Shown here: piece after piece, positions 11,501 to 48,186 of the stretch
Position numbering within the stretch: position 1 is the first letter of the stretch
Layout of the letters: each line of letters starts with the position of its first letter
DNA from: Hydra vulgaris
Lineage: Eukaryota; Cnidaria; Hydrozoa; Anthoathecata; Hydridae
DNA length: 64,000 nt
Direction: 5' to 3'
NCBI RefSeq assembly: GCF_038396675.1
Contig: NC_088924.1
Span: forward strand, 24,908,501-24,972,500
The notes under the pieces: model-generated
Databases searched by the model: none
What the model was told of the DNA's origin: nothing
What the model saw: the letters and a program-made list of their open reading frames with translations, nothing else
Translations under genes and position numbers: made by a program

Positions 11501-12264
11501 GAATATTCTGAAATGATGTATGCTTGAAATCCTGCTTTGGTCCAAATGTTGACTATTTGTCTAATCAAGCAGTCTGATTGCGTCTCAAGGTCACAAAAAT
11601 CTCTACCTAATTTAGATTTTTAAAAAATATTTTATTTATTTAACATTTATTGCACATGAAAAAATAATTATTTAGTCCTCTTTAATCTAGGAATAAAAAT
11701 GTTTATGTTTTACAGTTATGTCTTACTTTTGCACACCAAGTTCCTTGTTCCTTTTTGCTTCTTACAGGCCATGTTAATTTGTGTTTTAATAAATCTTTTC
11801 TTTTACTTGAAATTAAATATTGATAATATCTTTAAATACTACCATTGGTTGGAAGCTGTGTATTTGGTAGCTGTGAAATTGGGTTAGTTAACAGATATAA
11901 TGGTCGTCTGACACTTTCACTTACATTGACATTTTTCTTCTTTTTTGGACCCATTTCTTTTGAAAAAGTTAATGTTATTTTAACTATTTTTAACTATTAA
12001 GCTATAAAAAATTATTAACAGTTTATAATAGATATGTCATGTAGTGATTGTAATCTTAAACTAAACATAAAATGGTGCAATCTTGTTATTTTGCCATCCT
12101 TCATGTAATTTCATCATACTTTGCGTATTTTCGTAAAACCTTGATTTCATCTTCTGGCACCTAGAATTGAGATAGAACAATGAAAATTCATATTTTTGCT
12201 TATTTTTATGTATAGAATAGGTTTTTAAAGCGCGACCAAAAAATTTTTTTTTTGGCATGCCCTA
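8523..12264 (-). mobile_element. hAT-like DNA transposon, 3.74 kb, nearly intact
   Basis: Both ends read TAGGGCATGCCAAAA inwards (8523 and 12264), a perfect 15-bp terminal inverted repeat. The flanks carry the same 8 bp, atacacac, at 8515-8522 and 12265-12272. An 8-bp duplication and a TAGGG terminus are the usual hAT pattern. The flank is CA-rich, so the duplication alone is weak evidence. One five-exon transposase-like gene occupies 8790-11954 on the minus strand. The superfamily call rests on the ends plus the C-x2-H-type motif in the protein. Confidence 0.8.
8790..11954 (-). CDS. hAT-like transposase, five exons, one homopolymer frameshift
   Basis: Exons read 11954-11843, 11606-11258, 11085-10909, 10820-10468 and 10214-8790. 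All introns are GT-AG and all phases match (1, 2, 2, 1). The start MGPKKKKNVN is the only Met upstream. The N-terminal part (LTNPISQLPNTQLPTN) leads to a lysine-rich linker and an acidic stretch (DSFEGSDDDFEYG). The last exon holds the putative RNase-H core: HFDGK, then VADTTNVNAGAHGG, then WLLCRHHMFEIAIH (hAT-like C-x-x-H), then GANHNARFMADSLY, and near the end NDPAERNINLIQRYIS. The reading frame slips once in a run of six A on the + strand (9404-9409); five would keep it open. Ignoring the slip, the protein is about 804 residues. The slip may be an assembly error, so I treat the gene as possibly functional. The exact superfamily name is inference. Confidence 0.8.
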
Positions 12265-12414
12265 ATACACACACATATACATATCTACACATACATAAGT
12301 ACAAAGATATAAATATACTTTTATGTACATGTACAAAAAAACTCATATACATATATATACACATACACATTGACATATACGTACATAAATGAATAAATGT
12401 ATACATACACACAA

Positions 12415-12523
<109 letters not shown>

Positions 12524-12685
12524 TCGTTTATAATAACAAGAATTGTTTAGCATGATATATGTTTTAAAAATAAAGTAAGAAAGTGTATAAAAAAAAAAAA
12601 TACAGGGAAGATCATGAACAAATATCAAAGTAAAGTATCAAGAATATAAAATATCAAGAACACAATCTTGTAAAAAAATATATAT

Positions 12686-12717
12686 AAAAACTTGTAACTT
12701 ATAAGTTACAAGTTTTT
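12686..12717. repeat. 32-nt perfect palindrome
   Basis: Self-complementary without a loop, centred on cttgtaacttataagttaca. It is followed by more T residues, but there is no gene nearby to make it a terminator. Confidence 0.9.
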
Positions 12718-12789
12718 TTTACAGTTAAATTACTATCAACGAACTGTTTACTGTTTCTTAAATAACTTTTGAGTAGCATTAAGACGTTT

Positions 12790-12960
12790 CCTTTGATTCC
12801 ATATACTCTGATTTTTTAAATAGAATTTTGTGATGAATTGTATCAAAGGCTTTTGATAATTCAACAAAAACTTCTAACGTATATTTAAATTTCTCAAATG
12901 ATTCAGCAGTACTGCGGATAATTTGGAGTAATGCGTGTTCTGCTTCAAAACGGTCTTAAA
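12790..12960 (-). pseudogene. LINE reverse transcriptase fragment
   Basis: The minus strand reads EHALLQIIRSTAESFEKFKY followed by VFVELSKAFDTIHHKILFKK. These are blocks 1-2 of a non-LTR RT, where the family has VFIDLSKAFDTVxHxIL. The first catalytic Asp is Glu here. Only about 55 residues remain and they join no endonuclease or palm region nearby. Confidence 0.65.
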
Positions 12961-13018
12961 AAAAAATACAAAACACAAATATGGTATGGTAATAATTGCG
13001 TTTGCAAAATTGGTTGTA

Positions 13019-13613
13019 AGAAAAAAATCCCCCTGAAAATAATCCTCCCGGATAAAATCCCCAAGGAAAAAATCCCCTGCCAAAATAAAATATTTTTTAA
13101 AAGCACTTTTTTAGAAATTGATAGATTGTTTAACCTATTTGTAAGTCGATGTATGTACACTCCTTGCATGTTCTACCTATTTGTCAGTCAATAAATGTAC
13201 ACTCCTTGCATGCTGATGAACAGCCATAGCGCTGTGGTTATCACGCTTGCCTCAGAAACTAGAGAACTGTGGTTCAATGCCACCTCTGCGAAAGTTTTAT
13301 AACATCGGTAAAGAAGGAGGCGTGAACTTCCTTTCAAATGCTCTTCCGCGTCGCTATGTGATAAAATTGTAAGGACTTCTTAGGGCACCTAAAATAAAAA
13401 AATAAAATAAAATAAAAAAAGTTCTGCATGTTTGTCAGTCGATTCATGAAAAACAAAAGATTATGGTTTCGTTAGTAACATAATACTTATATATAAAATA
13501 TTTATATTATAAACTATTATATTATATTGGTATATCGTTTATTATATGCGCTGTAAAAATAAAAATCCTTTGGGATTTTTCCGGGGGGATATTTTTTCAG
13601 GATGATTTTTTTC
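13019..13613. mobile_element. Inverted-repeat element (MITE or foldback) hosting a SINE
   Basis: The sequence at 13019-13075 (aaaaaaatccccctgaaaat...) recurs inverted at 13560-13613 with roughly four fifths identity. Both copies are made of A-runs alternating with C-runs, which is unusual for this AT-rich DNA. There is no coding frame between them. The SINE-like repeat at 13211-13421 lies inside. Exact ends and target duplication are not clear. Confidence 0.5.
13211..13421 (+). mobile_element. tRNA-derived SINE-like repeat
   Basis: The head resembles a tRNA gene: an A-box-like tagcgctgtggttatcacg (from 13227) and a B box ggttcaatgcc (13271-13281), with about 44 nt between them. A tRNA-unrelated body follows, ending in an A-rich tail of aaataaa units (13390-13421). 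It is more GC-rich than its surroundings. The sequence does not fold as a proper tRNA anticodon arm, so it is a retroposon and not a tRNA gene. The segment tgcatg plus gtcagtc occurs on both sides and may be part of a target duplication. Confidence 0.65.
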
Positions 13614-14559
13614 CCGAAGGATAATTTATGAGAATTTTTCCTGCTAAAGCAAAATTTGTTGTTTTTAATTTTTTTTCCTGACATATCTTTAGCAAGAACT
13701 GTATTATTAATTGTAATTTTTATGACATTTTTAAATTGAATTTACTTATTTGTGTGTGTACTGTCTATAAAGTTAAATGTGTTGATTTAAATTAGTTTTA
13801 ATGTTAAAACTATCTTGTAAAAATCAACTTGAAACAAAGTTTTGAAATTAAACTAAAAAATATTTTACTAGAAGCCACCAATTATGGAGTATTGATGCAT
13901 TCAAATGATTATACGTTTAGAATGAAATCCAGATTTACATTTAGAACAAACGTCCATAAAACGTTTAAATTCAAACGTACTTTAGACGTCTATTACAGAA
14001 TTATTATATGTATATAAAGCGTTTAGATTTAGTCCAAGTAAACGTATATTAAACTTTCGGGTCTTGTCTAATGGTTTCTTTGGTTTAGTTGGAGAATTTC
14101 AATTTATTTAAGTTTTAAAACTAATATAAATTAAAATTACGTTATTACTTTTTAACTTTATATAAGTAATAAAAGCTATATAGGTCTTGAAATTTACAAA
14201 TAAGGTATAGTTATAAAAGGTCTTATTTTTTATAATTTTTGTAACTATTATAATATGTTTATAAACTTTTATACTATACTACTTATACTTTTATTTTATA
14301 AAACTATATATAAAGTTATAAACTTATATAAAACGTTTTCATATAGTGGGGATTTAGAGAAAAAATGTTTGTGCACTATACTCGTTTATGTTTCGATGAT
14401 TAAAAAAAACTAAATGATCAAGCTTTATGCAGTGGAAATTTTATAGTAACAATTTCTATCAGATAATTTTTAAATTTAATCTCATTAACAAAAAATAAAA
14501 GTTTACATATAGATTAAGTCAAAGATTACTAATAAAATAAATTAACTTATAAACGAATA

Positions 14560-15235
14560 TTTTGGATCACTGTTTTATGCATTATCAAAAATCTTCCTAG
14601 AATACCGTCTACCGCTTGTTCATCTTGCACCTGTTTGTGCAACATCATCTTCTACATTCGCATCCTGATCGTCTGATTTCGTAACCTGATTTGTAACCGC
14701 AAAAAAACTAGAGTAAAATAGTTAGCATTTTAAATGTAAATTCATAAATCAAAATTGGAACTACGCAGAACAACTTTACATATAGAGGATTTACTGAATG
14801 GAAGTTTCCGAAATTTTATATATAATCAATGTTTATTTTTGACATTAAAAAATTAGTAACGTCGCGACATAACATATGCAGTGGTTTTACCAGCTCTGTT
14901 CCACCAAATCTCTTTAGCAAACGTAACTAAATTAAGCTAATATGCATCTAAAATAAAAATAATAAATATTTAGTTATTAAACCTTGCAAAGATGAATACC
15001 TAGGTTACATAAATATATTAGTAGTTACAAAATGAATTTAAACTGTTTATAAAACTAACGAAAAAAGTTTTTGCAGCAGGACTTTCATAACGAGAGACCA
15101 GCAACTCATGTTTTTTAACTGTGTCAATGTTGCCATCAATAATTTCTAAAACATCGGAGTCTATTGATTTGTTGGCATTTAGGAAGGTAGACTGTCGCGA
15201 ATAGAGCTTTTTAACATCTATGACTTAAAACGGCG
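14560..15235 (-). other. Coding-like fragments, possibly exons of a decayed gene
   Basis: Three minus-strand stretches look protein-like and are separated by AT-rich sequence with plausible splice sites. They are about 15235-15058 (IDVKKLYSRQSTFLNANKSI, then DSDVLEIIDGNIDTVKKHEL and SRYESPAAKTFFVSF), 14955-14865 (LVTFAKEIWWNRAGKTTAYV) and 14712-14625 (VTNQVTKSDDQDANVEDDVA then QTGAR and a stop). I do not recognise a family. The bias toward charged residues and the absence of stops argue for real descent from coding sequence, either a host gene or a transposon ORF. There is no start exon in view. Confidence 0.3.
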
Positions 15236-15639
15236 CACCCGACACTCGTTTATTATTTATTTATCAGTCATTTTGCTCTCAGTTGTTGTAAGGAAGTGAA
15301 TCTTGAAAACGCATTTAAGCCTAATTTAATTATTTAGCCAATAAAAAATAAGTTATGCCTATTTAAACCGCGTGACTTAAGTTGTTATGTGAGTCTTCTG
15401 ACCGATGGTTATATTGCTATATTATAATATAATAAACGTTTATTAAACGTCGACAAAAGTTTAGAATAACAGCTTATATTAGTCAATATTGTAAACGTTT
15501 GATCGACCTTTAATAAACGTATATATTAAAAGATTTAAAGCGTCGATGTTTAGTCAATAACAGGTCACTAAACGTTTGATTCAATTTTCGACCATTTTCG
15601 ACTAAATATTGACCAATTCCGAACCAATCTATGTTACTG

Positions 15640-15730
15640 GGAAGCGAGGGGTGCCATAAAGGAAATGGCCCCGGGGCGCGAAGGCTTTAAGGGGCCCAAA
15701 AAAAATCAAGGAGCAAAAAAAAAATTTAAC
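15640..15730. repeat. Short GC-rich repeat-like island
   Basis: A block with gaggggtgccat and ggccccggggcgcg stands out from the AT-rich surroundings and is followed by A-runs. It looks like the end of a dispersed element, but no matching inverted end was found nearby. Confidence 0.35.
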
Positions 15731-15879
15731 ATAAAAAATAATATTTTTTAAAATTTATTTTAAAAAAGGCGTATTATTTTCATTTTTGCCCCGGACACAA
15801 AAATCTTTATGACGTCATTTCTCTTAAGCGTCGTATATTTTAAATAAAGCAATTTTTATAGATGAATATTTTATATCTT

Positions 15880-17286
15880 ATAAAAAAACTTTAAGTAACG
15901 AGCCTAATTCACTAGTTATTACAGCAGCTGATATTATAAACTGCATATCACAACTAAATAGTAATAAGTCCCCAGATAGCTGTGGAGTAAGTGCTGAACA
16001 CCTTAAACACTCTCATAATAACAATCTTTTTTGTGGCTCGCTAATTTTTATAATAGCATTCTAACGTATGGAAAGGTTCCAAAATATTTATCAATTTCAA
16101 CAATTATTCCACTTGTTAATTCATATATAAATTGTTTGATACTTGCAACTGGGATTCGCTATTTGAGAAGCTCTACTTCCAAAAAAAATTATCTTTATCT
16201 GTAGTACACACAATCTTATCGCTATATCTCTCTGGTACTGCTTACGTATCCTATCAGGGAATTACCTCAAATCAACTCAGTCTGTAACAAGGGGTGCATC
16301 AAGGGTCTATTCTATCGCCACATTTATATTGCATTTATACTGAAAATATCTTAAATGAAATTGTCTCAGAATGTAAAGTAGGTTTAACAATAAATGGTAT
16401 CTATACTGGTGTCATTGCATACACAGATGATGTAATTTTGCTAAGTTCAACAATCTCTGGTCTGCAAGAACTGATTGACAGGTTTCAAACATATGGAATA
16501 TCAAACTTTATTAAGCTAAATACTGAAAAAACGGAATAAATGATTTCTGGTAAAAGTTAGATTCCGAACAACGTTGTTGAAATTAACGGAAGCTATATAT
16601 GTCTCCAAAATAAATTAAAACATCTGGGTTTCCAATGGGATAATGGTAAAAACAATAAGAAAATTGCAACGCTTCAAAAAACAAATCCTAATGAACGTAT
16701 AACTCAGTTTCAATTGGTTGCAATAGCTCTAATTGACAGTGGAATTCGTTAATGCCAGCCGTAAACAATAGTTTATTTATACAACACTTTAGCAGTGCCA
16801 AAGCTTATATATGGCCTTGAACTATGCGACTTTGATATCACTTTCCTTCGAAACATAGACGCCGTTGGAAGAGCAGTTTTAAAATCAATTTTTGGTATCT
16901 CAAAATATAGTAAAAATTACATGCATTCTTTTTTTAAAATAGAGGATATTTCAACTATTCTAATTCGAAGTAAAGCTAATCTATTTATCAGGCTGATGAA
17001 AAATCGAACTTTTTACTCACTGATAATTAATCAATTGCAGTCAACACAAAATAAAAAATCATTTACAAATGAAGTGATTTCTATATGTAAAACTCTTGGT
17101 TTAAACTTCTTTCAATACATGATAGAAGGGGAAAAAATTAAATTTACACTACCTCAAGAAGAACTACAAGCTGAGATTATAGCAATATTAAAAGAATCGT
17201 TCCAGTTATGGAATTTAAAAGAACAAAGAGAAACATTTAAAACTTTGATGGAGGTAAATATTCCAAAAATAGAACTAACCGTCTAA
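15880..17286 (+). pseudogene. Decayed LINE reverse transcriptase and C-terminal region
   Basis: A non-LTR RT readable over three frames. ADIINCISQLNSNKSPDSCG and VSAEHLKHSH (15925-16020) are the fingers region. Then come FYNSILTYGKVPKYL (16045-16090), a run from MHQGSILSPHLYCIYTENIL (16294) that replaces the PQGSxLSPxLF block, and IAYTDDVILLS (16414), which carries the catalytic YTDD. The C-terminal domain is open over 163 codons (16795-17286, PKLIYGLELCDFDITFLRNI at the start). The 3' end runs into a short (TA)n at 17404. Stops at 16539 and 16752 and a frame change near 16045 make it non-functional. It differs from the Jockey-like family at 43990-63430. Confidence 0.7.
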
Positions 17287-19370
<2,084 letters not shown>

Positions 19371-19421
19371 AAATATATATTTGTATATAAAATAAATCTA
19401 AAACTTAAATAAACTTTATGG

Positions 19422-19439
19422 TTTATGTATAGCTAAACA

Positions 19440-19440
<1 letters not shown>
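19422..19440 (+). promoter_or_regulatory. Possible spliced-leader acceptor just before the kinesin ATG
   Basis: The sequence tttatgtatag ends 7 nt before the start codon and has the form of a 3' splice site after an AT-rich tract. Hydra is known to add spliced leaders in trans to many mRNAs. No upstream exon or TATA box is evident. This is inference only. Confidence 0.3.
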
Positions 19441-43358
<23,918 letters not shown>

Positions 43359-43437
43359 AACATTTAAATGGAAGCGACTTAGTAAATGTTTCTTTAATTA
43401 TTTCAAAAAGCCTTCAACCTCAAAATCGAAACTTGTA

Positions 43438-43600
43438 AATAAATACCAACCTCAAACCGAGACTTGTAAATAAATACCACCATTGGTTATGATTTTTTGA
43501 TACAGAAATGCAACTTATTTAAGTTTTGTTTAAAACATGTTTGAATTGGGGTTTTTTTTTTTTGAAATAAGAAAAAGATCGTTTTGTATCGTTGAATAAA
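43438..43600 (+). terminator. Polyadenylation signals of the kinesin gene
   Basis: AATAAA occurs at 43438-43443, 43469-43474 and 43595-43600, 80-240 nt after the stop. The first two sit in a 32-bp tandem duplication (43418-43449 and 43450-43481). Confidence 0.6.
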
Positions 43601-43989
43601 CAATAATTGATTTCATCTATATTTTTTATTTTTCCTATTTATAGAAAATATTTTGAAGATTAAAAAGACGTTTAAAAAAAAAAACGAAAATTACGGTTTT
43701 ATAATATAATAGTTTTTTCAATTTTTTAAAATGGTTTTTATCATGGCAAGTTCAATGTTCAACTTTTATTCGTTTCGAGTAGACAAACAGAACTTTTGTT
43801 ACCAACTTTTTCCAGCATTTGTACATATGTAAATATATATATAACTATAAAGTATTTTTTATTTGATATTTTTCAAGTTTATTTATTTCATTATATATAT
43901 ATATATATGTGGTTTTATTTGTTACTATTCAATTTTTATTTTAGTTTCATAGTTTTGATTTGGTGTCCATCTCTAGTTATTTTATAAAT

Positions 43990-44386
43990 AAACAACGTTT
44001 ATTTACGAGCCCCATGCTGTAGCAGACGTGAGATCATTTTCAAGCTCAAATATCCCCTCCAAGCAATCAGAGAGTGAGAGAGTGTTAGCTTCTTATTAAG
44101 ACAAAAAATAATGGCAGCACCATCAGCAAACAATGCCACCTTAAATTTGAGAATATCTGGAAGATCATTAATATAAATTAAAAATAGTATAGAACCAAGG
44201 ATAGAACCTTGAGGAACTCCGAAAGTTACAGGAAATGACAAAGAGTGCTGTCCATCGAGGACAACTTTAGTTTTACAATTGATAAGGAAGGATTCAATAA
44301 TCTTAAAGATGTTACCTAATACACTGTTTAAAAAAAAGGTTCTAGAGAAGACCAGCATGCCAAACTTTATCAAAAGGTTTAGAAAT
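43990..44386 (-). pseudogene. LINE RT fragment, downstream part (split by transposon)
   Basis: The minus strand reads [10 protein letters not shown] (across the insertion point), [44 protein letters not shown] and ALFADGAAI. The last is the catalytic FADD block with the second Asp changed to Gly. It belongs to the same Jockey/CR1-like family as 60580-63430. The copy is interrupted at 44386/47327 by a complete DNA transposon and continues upstream at 47327-47430. Confidence 0.8.
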
Positions 44387-47326
44387 CGCGACGTTAGAAT
44401 TATCTTGTTCTATCTCCACTTTTTGAAAAAATCGAGTTTTTATAGTTTTTGAATAGTTTTGCACTATGTTTTTCTATTTTATTTAAATTGAAAATATATA
44501 AAACTTTTAATACGATGTTGCATGCCATATTGCATTGTTCTATCTCCTAAATAAGCAAATTTGAAAATGTTATCTTATTTTAACTCCGATCAACCAATCA
44601 TATATTTACAATTACATATTTGTACGGGATAATTTTTGTTGTTATTGTAATTTTCAAAAAGGCAACAAAAAATATTGACCAAAAAATGGAGTTTTACAAC
44701 TCCAAAAACAAAATATAAGAAAAATGCAACGTCAGTCGGGTAAAGCTTATAAAAATTCAAAAGGTAAACAAGTGCCTGAAAGATCTATCGCAGCGCTAAA
44801 AAGTTGCAGAAATTGTAAGTTCAAATGCTCTACTAATATAACTGAGATCGAGCGTCAAGTTATATTTGATAACTTTTGGACCTTAGATGATGACGGTAGA
44901 AAACATTTTTATTCAAAGACTACCGAAAAACTTGAGAAAAAACGCTGTCGGACAGCTGCTGGTGAAAATTCGAGAAGAAAAATGTCTTATTATTATAGCT
45001 TCTTTGTTTCTAATACACAATATAGAGTTTTTAAATCCTACTATCTTTCAACATTGAATATTAGCAGCCAAAGAATATTTTACTTTCACAAATTTAATAA
45101 ATGCTTAACTACTGGAACGCCAATGCAATCAAAATTTGGAAGACATGTGAAAAAAAGCTTACTGGAAGATTCTAAAAAAGCTGTACGAGACCATATAAAT
45201 CTTTTCCCAAGAATTGAGGCCCATTATTGAAGGAAAAAGACATTTAAAGAGTATATGGAAGGATCACTCAATGTAGGTAAACTGTATGATCTTTTTAAAA
45301 TATATTGTGATGAAAATGACTATATACCAGTAAAAGAACATATGTATCGTTATATCTTCAATCACGAGTTCAACATAGAATTTCAAAAACCAAAAAAAGA
45401 TTTATTTGACACATGCTATGAATATTGCAACATTGTTAATGAGCAGACAGATAGTTATAATAAGCACATAACATCAAGGAATGATACCAAAATTGAACGT
45501 GAAAAAGATCGTCAAAATGCTGATCCTAAAACTGCAGTTGTTTGTATTGATCTAGAAAATGTTTTAAGTTTGCCTCGGGCTAATGTTGGAAACTTTTATT
45601 ACAAACGGAAACTTTCAAATTATAACTTAACTAGTCATTGTTCGCTTAGCAAGAAAGGTTATTGCGTCCTTTAGCATGAAGCTATGGCTGGTCGTGAAGG
45701 AAATGATCTTGCCAGTGCTGTAACATGTCTGCTTCTGAAAATCATGGATGACCTTGACATAAATAAGTTCATACTTTGGTTCGATTCATGTGTACCACAA
45801 AACCGCGGTAGTTTCATGTCAGCAGCTTTATGTGAATTTATTATACGATACCCACAAATTAAAGTCATTGAGCAAAAGTTCTGCGAGCCAGGTCACTGCA
45901 GCATTCGAGAATGTGATAACATTTATAGTCAAATTGAAAAATCTCTCTCTGTTGCAGAAGTATTTAGTCCGCTTGGACTAGAAAGAGCTATTAAAAATGT
46001 AAACCGTAAAAAACCATTCTCTGTTTATCAAATGCAAATAAAAGATGTGAAGAATTTTTCAGTTGTTGCTGGTTTTTCAAGTTATAAGTTAGTGCCTTAT
46101 ACAAGAGTTAAAAATCTTGTTTATCGAAACGGACTGCCATACCAAGTTTTTTTTAAAACCTCATTTTCAGACAATTATTCACAAGCTCGTATTAATAAGT
46201 TTGTCAAGCAAGCAGCATCAAGCATTATTACCAAACCATTAAAGACAAATATACCAATAGCAGCTTGCTTACGTGCTCCTTATCAGTCTTTATCTGCTGA
46301 AAAAGCAAATGATATCATTTCCGTGTATTCATACATACCTGCTGTTGATATTGCATTTTACAAAGCATTAATAAAGTGATTTTCTCTGTTATTTATTTAG
46401 TATTGATATATAAAACATATAATTATTATTATTATTTAGAAACGTTGATAAAATTCCTTATTTAGCTTATTATTTATAATTGTGTTTAACAAATACTTAA
46501 ACTCTTGTAATAGAATCACAGGTATACGAAAAATAAAATCAAGTTCATCTTGCATGTTGTTTGTAATTAGATTAGTTGAATTGTTGTGTTGATATCTGTA
46601 AGACTTAAATAATTGATAGAAAATTTTAAAAAAGCTATTTCTTTGATAAATATTTTTCATCCCTTTCCTATACGCTATATATTACCCTTTTTTTATTATG
46701 TAGCAAAGTGTTCTGTTTTAAATTAGATGTCTTAGTCTTGTTCAGAGCCGGCGCGAACAGGTATCAAACAAACTTGTAAGAACAGTGCAATAGTTAGTGG
46801 GTCGGAGCCCCTCCCAAAATAAATTTAAAAAAATTCCATTTTTACTAAAAATACCTAAAAATTTTAGGTATTACAAAAAAAAAACTTCTTTTACTTTAAA
46901 AAGAGTTCCCATAGATTCGCCGGGTCCCATTCAACCCTAATTTAGGGGCGTTGGGGTGCAACAGCACTGCGTAAGAAGAATGACTACCTAGAACAAAATT
47001 TCATCGATTTTCAACATGTCTTTGTTAAAAAATGTAGTTAATATATTTAATATATAAGATGTAACAAAATAACATTTTTGTATTTTACAAAATACCAAAG
47101 TTATTTTGTTTTATCTCCAAAAGTGGATGGGAAAATATGGGCGTTAGCGAAACTTTTATAAGTTTTTTTTATTTAAAAATAAACAACGGAACAATCATAA
47201 ATCTAAAGAAAATCTTTAATTCCTAAATAATTTTTTCAACTTAGCAGCAAACAAACTCAAACTTTGACATCGATTTTCTCAGTTTGCAAAAACATGGACT
47301 TAGAACAAGATAATTCTAACGTCGCG
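44387..47326 (+). mobile_element. DNA transposon with 26-bp TIRs and 4-bp TSD (Sola-like)
   Basis: The two ends read CGCGACGTTAGAATTATCTT and on, identical for about 26 bp. The flanks carry aaat at 44383-44386 and 47327-47330. The empty site is visible because the LINE frame joins across it. Length 2940 bp. A 4-bp duplication and a transposase with a D-x-C-x-x-Q-N motif are compatible with the Sola superfamily, known from Hydra. The superfamily name is inference. The 46380-47320 part after the ORF is non-coding and includes a GC-richer block (46745-46800, 46915-46980). Confidence 0.85.
44724..46379 (+). pseudogene. Transposase of the 4-bp-TSD element, two nonsense codons
   Basis: One reading frame of 552 codons is open but for TGA at 45228-45230 and TAG at 45672-45674. 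The N-terminal part (RSIAALKSCRNCKFKCSTNI) has cysteine pairs that may bind zinc, followed by FDNFWTLDDDGRKHF. The region before the first stop ends FPRIEAHY, and the next residues RKKTFKEYMEGSLN continue it. The central part has FNHEFNIEFQKPKKDLFDTC and VVCIDLENVLSLP (first acidic block). After the second stop come HEAMAGREGNDLASAV, FILWFDSCVPQNRGSF (second acidic block) and FCEPGHCSIRECDNIYSQIE. Both stops replace residues by single substitutions. It looks recently inactivated. Confidence 0.85.
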
Positions 47327-47430
47327 AAATGTCAAAAACGATAGCTTCAACCTCTCCTTATCTATCTAATGATCGATTATTGACTGAGACAGGCAGGGAC
47401 TTTTGCAATGGCGGACACTTTTTTATAAAG
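47327..47430 (-). pseudogene. LINE RT fragment, upstream part (split by transposon)
   Basis: Reads VSVNNRSLDR, a stop, then GEVEAIVFDI, which continues in frame with [11 protein letters not shown] at 44386 once the inserted transposon and one copy of its 4-bp duplication are ignored. The block corresponds to LDISKAFDKVWH of the family. The 5' side is lost beyond about 47430. Confidence 0.75.
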
Positions 47431-47600
47431 ATTTTATAAATGAAAAAAAAAAGAAAGAAAAAAAAGAAAGAAATGAAAAAGCGAAAAATTAAAAACCAAA
47501 TAAAACAAATTAACAAAAGAAAAGAAACGAAAAAATAAAAATAAAAGGCAAAAAAGTTAAAGGAAAAAAACAAAAAAAAGTTAAATGGAAATTAAAAAGA
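47430..47600. repeat. Purine-strand tract
   Basis: About 160 bp made almost only of A and G on the + strand (aaaaagaaagaaa-type words) with few pyrimidines. Minus-strand open frames rich in Phe are a by-product. Confidence 0.85.
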
Positions 47601-48186
47601 ATTAAAATAAAATATTAAAATTGCTTTGTTTTTGAAGAAACAAAAAAGAATATTTTTTAAATTTTATTAATTTTGAGGGACTTTTTTTTTTTGTTTTTGG
47701 CTTTTGTATTATTGTGTATTGTTTATTGGGCATTTTAGTGTATGGTTCATATTTTTATATGTTTTAGTGCATCGGTATGTATTTTTTTTTTTTTAGTTTT
47801 ATAATGGTTGGATATTTAAAAAAATGTATATATTTTTAAAGCTGTATAACATGTAACTATATGTGTATGTATACATATATATGTGAGTGTGTGTACGCGC
47901 GGGTATTTATGTTGAAATATGTGTTATGCAATCTATATATTTGGGTATGTGTATATCTCTATATTTATGTTTGTGTATGCATGTAACAATATATAACTTT
48001 CTCATTTTTTTATTACGTTTTTTTTCTTCTTTATTTTATCTTTAATTTTTATCATATTTATGTGATATTATTATTTTTTTTAATTAAAATATTTATCGTA
48101 ACCACAATTATTATTATTTTTAACTTTACTGTAACTGTTTTATGTCTTATATTGTTACGTTTTATCAGTCAACTGTTTGTAACTAC

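Noticed and set aside
13224-13285. tRNA gene
   Set aside because: A and B boxes are present, but the sequence does not form the anticodon and acceptor stems; it fits a SINE head with an A-rich tail.
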